The notes beneath the pieces are model-generated. The model had not been told where the DNA came from. It saw only the letters and a list, made by a program, of their open reading frames with translations, and did not search any database. This document shows positions 17,182 through 20,877 of a DNA stretch of 20,877 bases, piece by piece. The position numbers and the translations under genes are program-made. The stretch spans positions 1-20,877 of the forward strand of contig DATLHO010000302.1 in assembly GCA_035539855.1 (NCBI GenBank), written 5' to 3'. Position 1 is the stretch's first letter. Every line of letters begins with the position of its first letter. The stretch is from DATLHO01 sp035539855. Lineage in GTDB: Bacteria; Bacteroidota; Ignavibacteria; OLB7.

Positions 17182-17212
17182 CAAAGGTCGCCCGCAGGGG
17201 CGAGACGACAAA
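17182..17212 (-). promoter_or_regulatory. Candidate GNAT promoter (TTTG-N19-GACCTTTG)
   Basis: On the minus strand TTTG (17212-17209) is followed after exactly 19 bases by GACCTTTG (17189-17182). This matches the Bacteroidota TTTG / TAnnTTTG promoter except for the first base of the -7 box. It ends 24 bases before the GNAT ATG. The TTTG also serves as the U-run of the BON-gene terminator. Confidence 0.45.
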
Positions 17213-17246
17213 GCGCCGCCTTCGTCGGGATCGACGAAGGCGGCGC
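17209..17246 (-). terminator. Terminator of the BON-domain gene
   Basis: A perfect 15-bp stem (17213-17227 with 17232-17246) encloses a 4-base loop. Read on the minus strand it starts 23 bases after the TAA and is followed by TTTG. It is a convincing intrinsic terminator. Confidence 0.8.
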
Positions 17247-17269
17247 CGGTGTTCGTTCTCGACGTGCGA

Positions 17270-18838
17270 TTACTTCTTCTTGTTCGACTGGTCGGACTGG
17301 TTGCTCGAGCCCGCGCTCGTCGCGTTCTGGTTCGACTGGCTCGATCCGCCCGACTTCATCTGCGCCTCGGGCTGGCGGCCCGACTGCGATCCGCTCTGCG
17401 AGCCGCTCAGCGAGCCCGTCTGTGAGCCGCTCTGCGAGCCGCTCTGCGAGCTGCTCTGCTGTCCGATCTGGCCGGACAGGGTCGACTGCTGGCCGCTCTG
17501 CGAGCCCGAAAGCTGCGTGCTCTCCTGGCCGCCCTGCTGATTGCCCTGCTGGCCTCCGACGCGCAACTGGTTGTGCACCTCGCGAACACCCGAGACCTGC
17601 TCGATGAGGTCCTCGGCCAGGCGCTTCTGCTGGCGATCGAGCACCGTGCCGACGAGCGTGACCTCGCCGTTCTCGACGCGGATCTCGATGTCGCTCGCGT
17701 CGACGGTGCCTTCGTGGGTCAGTCGCTCGCAGACATCCTCCTGGATGCGCTCGTCCTTGCGCTGGTAGTTCTTCGGACCGCGACCGGAGAAATCGCCGCC
17801 CATGCGTCCGGGCTGCCACTCGGGCATGCCGGTGCCGAGACTGCCGCCGCCGATGCCGCCCTGGCCGCCGAAGCTGCCGCTGGAGCCGCCCACGTCACCG
17901 CCGGTTCCGCGCCATCCGCCGCCGAGCTCGCGGCCCGATCCGCGATCGGAGCTTCCGCCCCAGCCGCCGCCCAGGTCGCTGCCGCTTCCGTAGCCGCTCA
18001 TCGAGCCGCCCTGCTGCTGGCCGCCCTGCTGCGAGCCGCTCCAGCTCCCGCCGCCCGAGGTGCCACCCCAGTTGCCGCCGCCGCCGCTGTTGCTGCTGCC
18101 GCCGCCATAGGTCGCGCCGCCGTACGTGGTGCCGCCGCTCTGGCTGCCCCCCTGGCCCCATCCACCGGACTCGCGTCCCTGACCTCCCCACTCGTTCTCA
18201 CGGCCGTAATCGTACGTTCCGCGACCGCGGCTCTCGTCGATGTTTCCCCATCGGCTTCCACGCTGCAGCTCCTCGGAGCCCCCGCGACCGTACTCGCCGC
18301 GACCGGAGTCGCCGCGCTCGTTCTCGCCGCCCCGGATGCTTCCGCCGTAGCGGCCCTGGCCGCCGTACTCGCCGTAGCCTCCGCCGCCGTAACCGGCTCC
18401 GCCACCATACGTGCCGCCGCTCTCGTACTCCGAGCCGCGCCAGCTCGACTGGCGGCCGGACTCGCGCTGGGCGCCGCCGCCCCAATCCCCGCGATCCGGC
18501 TCGTTGCCGTAGCGCGACCCGCTGTAGCCGCCGCGACCCAATTCGTTGCCGCGCCAGCCCGGCTCACCGTAGCTGCCACGCTCGGAGCCACGTGCGGACT
18601 CGCCGCGGCCGTACTCGCCGCCGCGGCCATACTCGCCGCCCCGGCCGTACTCGCCGCCCGGGCCCGACGCACCGCGCTCCCACTCACCGCCGCGACTGTA
18701 TTCGCCCCGTCCCGACTCATAGCGGTCCTGTCCGCGGCGACGACCTTCACCCGATCCGCGCTCGTTCTCGGATCGACCGCGTCCGTACTCGTCGCTCGCG
18801 CGGCCACGATTGCGGTCGCCTTCGTTGCGATACTCCAT
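17270..18838 (-). CDS. RG/YG-rich low-complexity protein with a BON domain
   Basis: The 522-residue protein starts at ATG 18838 with a good ribosome site (AGAGGAAG). Residues 1 to about 350 are disordered and made of Gly, Arg, Ser, Tyr and Glu, with hexapeptide EYGRGG repeats near 65-85 and later SGGG/GGSW-type stretches. Residues about 352-425 are one folded BON domain: GRGPKNYQRKDERIQEDV, DIEIRVENGEVTLVGTV, then the helix to VSGVREVHNQL. Residues about 426-522 are an S/G/Q-rich tail with SGSQ repeats and a terminal KKK. BON domains bind phospholipid or surfaces in exported proteins such as OsmY, but this one has no signal peptide. Known relatives share the RG-rich front followed by GRGPK-BON and are of unknown role, often linked to stress. 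The composition recalls phase-separating proteins; that is inference. Confidence 0.88.
   Translation of the reverse strand: MEYRNEGDRNRGRASDEYGRGRSENERGSGEGRRRGQDRYESGRGEYSRGGEWERGASGPGGEYGRGGEYGRGGEYGRGESARGSERGSYGEPGWRGNELGRGGYSGSRYGNEPDRGDWGGGAQRESGRQSSWRGSEYESGGTYGGGAGYGGGGYGEYGGQGRYGGSIRGGENERGDSGRGEYGRGGSEELQRGSRWGNIDESRGRGTYDYGRENEWGGQGRESGGWGQGGSQSGGTTYGGATYGGGSSNSGGGGNWGGTSGGGSWSGSQQGGQQQGGSMSGYGSGSDLGGGWGGSSDRGSGRELGGGWRGTGGDVGGSSGSFGGQGGIGGGSLGTGMPEWQPGRMGGDFSGRGPKNYQRKDERIQEDVCERLTHEGTVDASDIEIRVENGEVTLVGTVLDRQQKRLAEDLIEQVSGVREVHNQLRVGGQQGNQQGGQESTQLSGSQSGQQSTLSGQIGQQSSSQSGSQSGSQTGSLSGSQSGSQSGRQPEAQMKSGGSSQSNQNATSAGSSNQSDQSNKKK
17388..17459 (-). repeat. 12-bp coding tandem repeat (SGSQ units)
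   Basis: Six near-identical 12-base units with plus-strand consensus GAGCCGCTCTGC encode the S-G-S-Q repeats in the tail of the BON protein. Such repeats can gain or lose units without a frameshift. Confidence 0.75.
18597..18665 (-). repeat. 18-bp coding tandem repeat (EYGRGG units)
   Basis: Three consecutive 18-base units starting at 18612, 18630 and 18648 (TACTCGCCGCC...GGCC.) encode EYGRGG hexapeptides in the N-terminal part of the BON protein. Degenerate copies flank them. Confidence 0.7.
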
Positions 18839-19149
18839 TGCTTCCTCTCGCTGTTTGCAAGTGTGTGGTTTGATTGGTTCGCGCCAGCAGGCGCGCCGCG
18901 TCGTCGCGACGATGCCCGATGGCTCGCCGGCGACGACGGCGGTCGTCTGTTCGATGCCCCGTGGTCAGCCTGGGTGCGGGACGAATCGCCTTCGATCATG
19001 CCGGGGCGCGTGGTGTCGCCCGGGGCATCTGCCTGCGGCCCGAGCCGCGTCGTGGCGAACGGGCCGCCGATCGCCGCGGCCTTTTCGTCCCGAATATTCT
19101 CTCCGCTACCTCAACTCCGCGATCGCAAAAGGCGGTCTCGGTCGTCGCC
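18839..19149 (-). other. 311-bp gap, possible structured leader of the BON gene
   Basis: There is no supported gene in this gap. Visible inverted repeats are GATGCCCCG (18953-18961) pairing with CGGGGCATC (19021-19029), CGCCG/CGGCG at 18925-18941, and CGCGCC-AGCA-GGCGCG at 18880-18895, 41 bases before the ATG. On the minus strand AATATTCG (19098-19091) resembles a -7 box. A short GC stem followed by TTTT near 19129-19150 could weakly terminate the upstream gene. The element is unassigned. Confidence 0.35.
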
Positions 19150-20148
19150 CTACCGACGTCGATCGCGTGACTCGGAGCGCCACCGGTCATCGCGACCGTA
19201 GTCGAAACGGCCACGCGGCTCGTCGCCGTAGCGGTCGTCGTAGCGCCGATCGTCGTGGCGTCGATCGTCGTGGCGTCGATCGTCGTGGCGTTGCTCGTCG
19301 TGGCGTTGCTCGTCGTGGCGTCGATCGTCGAAGCGCCGATCACCGGAGCGCCACTGAGCGTTTCGACCCTCGTCCTCGCGCCGTTGCTCGTAGCGCCGAC
19401 CGTCGTCGAAGCGACCTCCGCGTTCATCGTCGTGATCGGACGGGCGGCCGTCGCGAGCGAAGCGCTGACGATCTCTGTCGTAACCGTGGCCGTCGGCATC
19501 GCTTCGGTGCTCGCGGGGGTCGAACGCCGCGCCCCAGTTGGCATCCCGGGGCCGTCGCGCCTCTGCATCGCGACGCCAGGCTTCGCCGTGGCGCTCGTAG
19601 CCGGATCGATCACCGGCATTGCGGGCTCCCCAGCGGTTCTCGCGGTCGTCCGACTCCGCGGCGCCGCGCCACTGGTCGTCGCGATCTCGCCGGTATGCGC
19701 CGCCGTAGCCCTCGTCGGCGTAGTCGTAGCGACCGGAAGAGCCTCGCGCGGAGCGATCGCCCGCGTCACGATCGTAGCGGCGCTCGACGCGGTCGTAGCC
19801 GCGATCGTCACGCCGGTCGTCGCTGCCTCCACCATGCCCGCGCTCTCCACCGCGGTCGTCGCGCCAGTCGCGCTCGTTGAGCCGCTCGCGGTCGTCGAGT
19901 CGCGTGCGCTCGTTGAGCCGCTCGCCCTCTTCACGTGCGCGCAGTCGCTCTCGGTCGAGCTCGGTTCGGTCGTCATAGCGACCGTAGCCTCCGCGTGGGC
20001 CGTAATCGGTCCCGCGATGCCATCCGCCGCCGAATTGCGGTCGGCCGGTTTGGTCGCTTCGGTCGCGCTCGCGGTCGCGGCGTTCGCCGTGATCGCTCCG
20101 GCGCTCACGGTCGTGCATTCGTTCGTCCACCGCAGTATCCTCGAACAT
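19150..20148 (-). CDS. Asp/Arg-rich disordered protein with HDDRR repeats
   Basis: The 332-residue protein starts at ATG 20148, or possibly at the internal Met at codon 11; neither start has a clear ribosome site. It is dominated by Asp, Arg, Glu and Gly with scattered Tyr and Trp, and almost no aliphatic residues. No folded domain, signal peptide or membrane segment can be seen. Residues about 40-60 (GGWHRGTDYG, GGYGRYDD) resemble the N-terminal style of the downstream BON protein. Residues about 62-95 repeat RERLNERTRLDDRERLNER. Residues 274-305 are tandem RRHDDRRHDD and EQRHDEQRHD units. Alternating D/R charge predicts an extended or self-associating chain, perhaps binding nucleic acid or buffering charge; this is inference. 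It lies directly upstream of the BON gene on the same strand. Competing long frames on both strands look like GC-rich shadows. Function is unknown. Confidence 0.68.
   Translation of the reverse strand: MFEDTAVDERMHDRERRSDHGERRDRERDRSDQTGRPQFGGGWHRGTDYGPRGGYGRYDDRTELDRERLRAREEGERLNERTRLDDRERLNERDWRDDRGGERGHGGGSDDRRDDRGYDRVERRYDRDAGDRSARGSSGRYDYADEGYGGAYRRDRDDQWRGAAESDDRENRWGARNAGDRSGYERHGEAWRRDAEARRPRDANWGAAFDPREHRSDADGHGYDRDRQRFARDGRPSDHDDERGGRFDDGRRYEQRREDEGRNAQWRSGDRRFDDRRHDEQRHDEQRHDDRRHDDRRHDDRRYDDRYGDEPRGRFDYGRDDRWRSESRDRRR
19234..19335 (-). repeat. 15-bp coding tandem repeat (RRHDD / QRHDE)
   Basis: About six 15-base units on the plus strand of the type CGTCGTGGCGTCGAT, with two GTTGCT variants, encode five-residue units RRHDD and QRHDE. 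Units are nearly identical in DNA, which suggests recent slippage or unequal crossing over. Confidence 0.85.
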
Positions 20149-20537
20149 TGGGAGTTGTCTGGCTGCGTTCGTCGCCGGTTCGGGTCACCGTGGGACGCTC
20201 GCTCCGAGCCGCACGACGGGCTCGATTCGTGACACAAATCCCGGGCCGCCACAATGCCATGCCACGACGGCTGCGGAGATGCCTCCGCGCTATCGCGAAT
20301 CGAACGATCGACGCGAGAACGCGCGAGCGGACCTGGTTCGTCGGTGAAACGATGGGGGCGATCCTGCAATGCCGGCGCGCGTGAAGGCGGGGATCTTGAA
20401 GGCCGCGGCGGTGACGCCGGGAACGGTGAAGCCAGGGATTTTAGGGACGGGAGGGTCAAGCCGGGGACGGTGAAGTCAATGCCGGTGTCATCAAAGACGG
20501 CGCGTCAATAAGGGTGACCGACGGGACGCGGCCGAGC
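20149..20537. other. 389-bp gap upstream of the Asp/Arg-rich gene
   Basis: The gap lies between the oxidoreductase stop and the next same-strand start. It must contain the promoter of the Asp/Arg-rich gene, but no TAnnTTTG-type box is clear; GGGATTTGTGTCACG near 20228-20242 is the only AT-richer spot. The half nearest the oxidoreductase holds degenerate 15-bp repeats (separate entry). No gene is supported. Confidence 0.6.
20381..20499. repeat. Degenerate 15-bp tandem repeats in a gene-free gap
   Basis: Roughly eight units begin at 20381, 20396, 20411, 20426, 20441, 20455, 20470 and 20485, with consensus near GTGAAGCCGGGGACG. All are 15 bases long except the 14-base unit at 20441. On the minus strand one frame reads KIPGFTVPGVTAAAFKIPAF, a five-residue pattern. 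The other side of the short unit reads IDFTVPGLTLPS in a different frame. No good start codon was found. Confidence 0.55.
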
Positions 20538-20877
20538 TCAGAGAGAGCCGACGGTGCGCTCTGCGGCGATGGCGTCGATCGCGATGCGGGCGCCCCGGAA
20601 CATGTCGTGGATCGAGGAATAGCGGAAGCGCGCGTTGCGGCCGACGAGCGTCATGCCGTCGAACGAGTCCAGGTACTCGCGCAGGCGCCCGACGTGCGGA
20701 GCCGACGCGAGCGAGAGCACGGGATAGGCGTTGGCGACGACGACGTCGTGAACGTCGATGACCTCCCCTTCGCGCACGCCGAGCGTCGACTCCAGCGCGA
20801 GGAGCATCCTGCGCCGGAAGCCGGCAGAGTCGAGGCCCCACAGCTCGTCGCCCACCTCGCAGGGAACCTCGAGCACC
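20538..20877 (-). CDS. FAD-dependent oxidoreductase (amine oxidase/PPOX-like), 3' end only
   Basis: Only the last 112 or so residues are in the window. The frame is open at the right edge, and the GTG at 20876 is almost certainly internal. The segment begins EVPCEVGDELWGLD, continues with VVVANAYPVLS, then LREYLDSFDGMTLVGRNARFRYSSIHDMFRGARIAIDAI. This is the typical C-terminus of NAD(P)/FAD-dependent amine-oxidase-like enzymes (protoporphyrinogen oxidase and UDP-galactopyranose-mutase relatives). In these the GRNARFRY...D...G pattern contributes to FAD binding and is followed by a terminal helix. The substrate is not determinable; such genes often sit in polysaccharide or carotenoid/sterol pathways. 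The last residues VGSL end at TGA 20540-20538. No clear terminator hairpin follows within the gap. Confidence 0.75.
   Translation of the reverse strand, partial: VLEVPCEVGDELWGLDSAGFRRRMLLALESTLGVREGEVIDVHDVVVANAYPVLSLASAPHVGRLREYLDSFDGMTLVGRNARFRYSSIHDMFRGARIAIDAIAAERTVGSL

Noticed and set aside
17158..17211. 18-codon N-terminal extension of the GNAT protein
   Set aside because: It is Pro/Arg-rich, begins within 2 bases of the upstream terminator stem and covers the likely promoter.
17573..19201. 542-codon Ala/Val-rich plus-strand frame that looks hydrophobic
   Set aside because: Its low complexity mirrors the RG/G repeats of the BON gene on the other strand, and the minus frame contains a conserved BON domain.
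19234..19335. Possible CRISPR-like array
   Set aside because: Units are 15 bases, directly adjacent and in frame with no spacers, so this is a coding tandem repeat.
19255..20232. 325-codon Val/Ala-rich plus-strand frame opposite the Asp/Arg-rich gene
   Set aside because: It mirrors GAC/CGC-type codons of the D/R frame (GTC/GCG in antisense) and shows periodic artefacts such as VASIVVASIVV from the 15-bp repeats.
18996..20459. 487-codon minus-strand frame overlapping the Asp/Arg-rich gene
   Set aside because: It starts from a TTG inside repeats, is Ala/Thr/Ser-rich without a domain, and overlaps the better-supported D/R frame. I remain only moderately sure of the choice.

Overview
The window comes from a GC-rich bacterium that most likely belongs to the Bacteroidota/Chlorobiota (FCB) assemblage, possibly a Kapabacteria-type lineage. 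The best evidence is two large secreted proteins that end in type IX secretion (Por/FlgD-like) C-terminal sorting domains. Supporting evidence is a DUF2723 membrane protein, weak or missing Shine-Dalgarno sequences on many genes, and -7-like boxes of the form TAnnTTCG/TAnnTTTG. The lineage is inferred from gene families; no rRNA or tRNA gene is present.

Layout. Positions 3-2885 (+) hold the 3' part of a giant T9SS cargo protein with a proline-rich linker, about five ASH/choice-of-anchor-D-like Ig units, a cohesin-like domain and a sorting domain. A strong terminator follows. Positions 3003-5183 (+) encode a DUF2723 multi-pass protein (probable O-mannosyltransferase type) with a low-complexity insert. 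A 17-bp bidirectional terminator separates it from a convergent second T9SS cargo at 5324-7933 (-), which is built of six Cys-containing repeats of about 120 residues. Upstream of that cargo on the same strand is a two-component pair, OmpR-type regulator (9468-10142) then HAMP histidine kinase (8064-9464). Divergent from the regulator is an SDR oxidoreductase (10211-11002, +), whose stop codon interlocks with that of an acidic-linker protein of unknown function (10999-12084, -). UvrC follows (12224-14293, -), divergent from a CAP/SCP-domain lipoprotein (14432-15076, +). A bidirectional terminator then separates the lipoprotein from fumarase FumC (15161-16561, -), and a GNAT acetyltransferase (16708-17157, -) lies upstream of fumC.

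The right-hand part (17270-20148, -) is the most unusual. It holds two consecutive low-complexity proteins: a Gly/Arg/Tyr/Ser-rich protein with a single BON domain and an S/G/Q-rich tail, and upstream of it an Asp/Arg-rich, almost hydrophobe-free protein with HDDRR/HDEQR repeats. A 311-bp gap with possible RNA structure separates them. A 389-bp gap with degenerate 15-bp repeats follows, and the window ends in the C-terminal part of an FAD-dependent oxidoreductase.

Functionally the window mixes housekeeping genes (uvrC, fumC) with an envelope/secretion block (two T9SS cargoes, DUF2723, two-component system) and a disordered-protein block of unknown role. I see no mobile element, CRISPR array or RNA gene.
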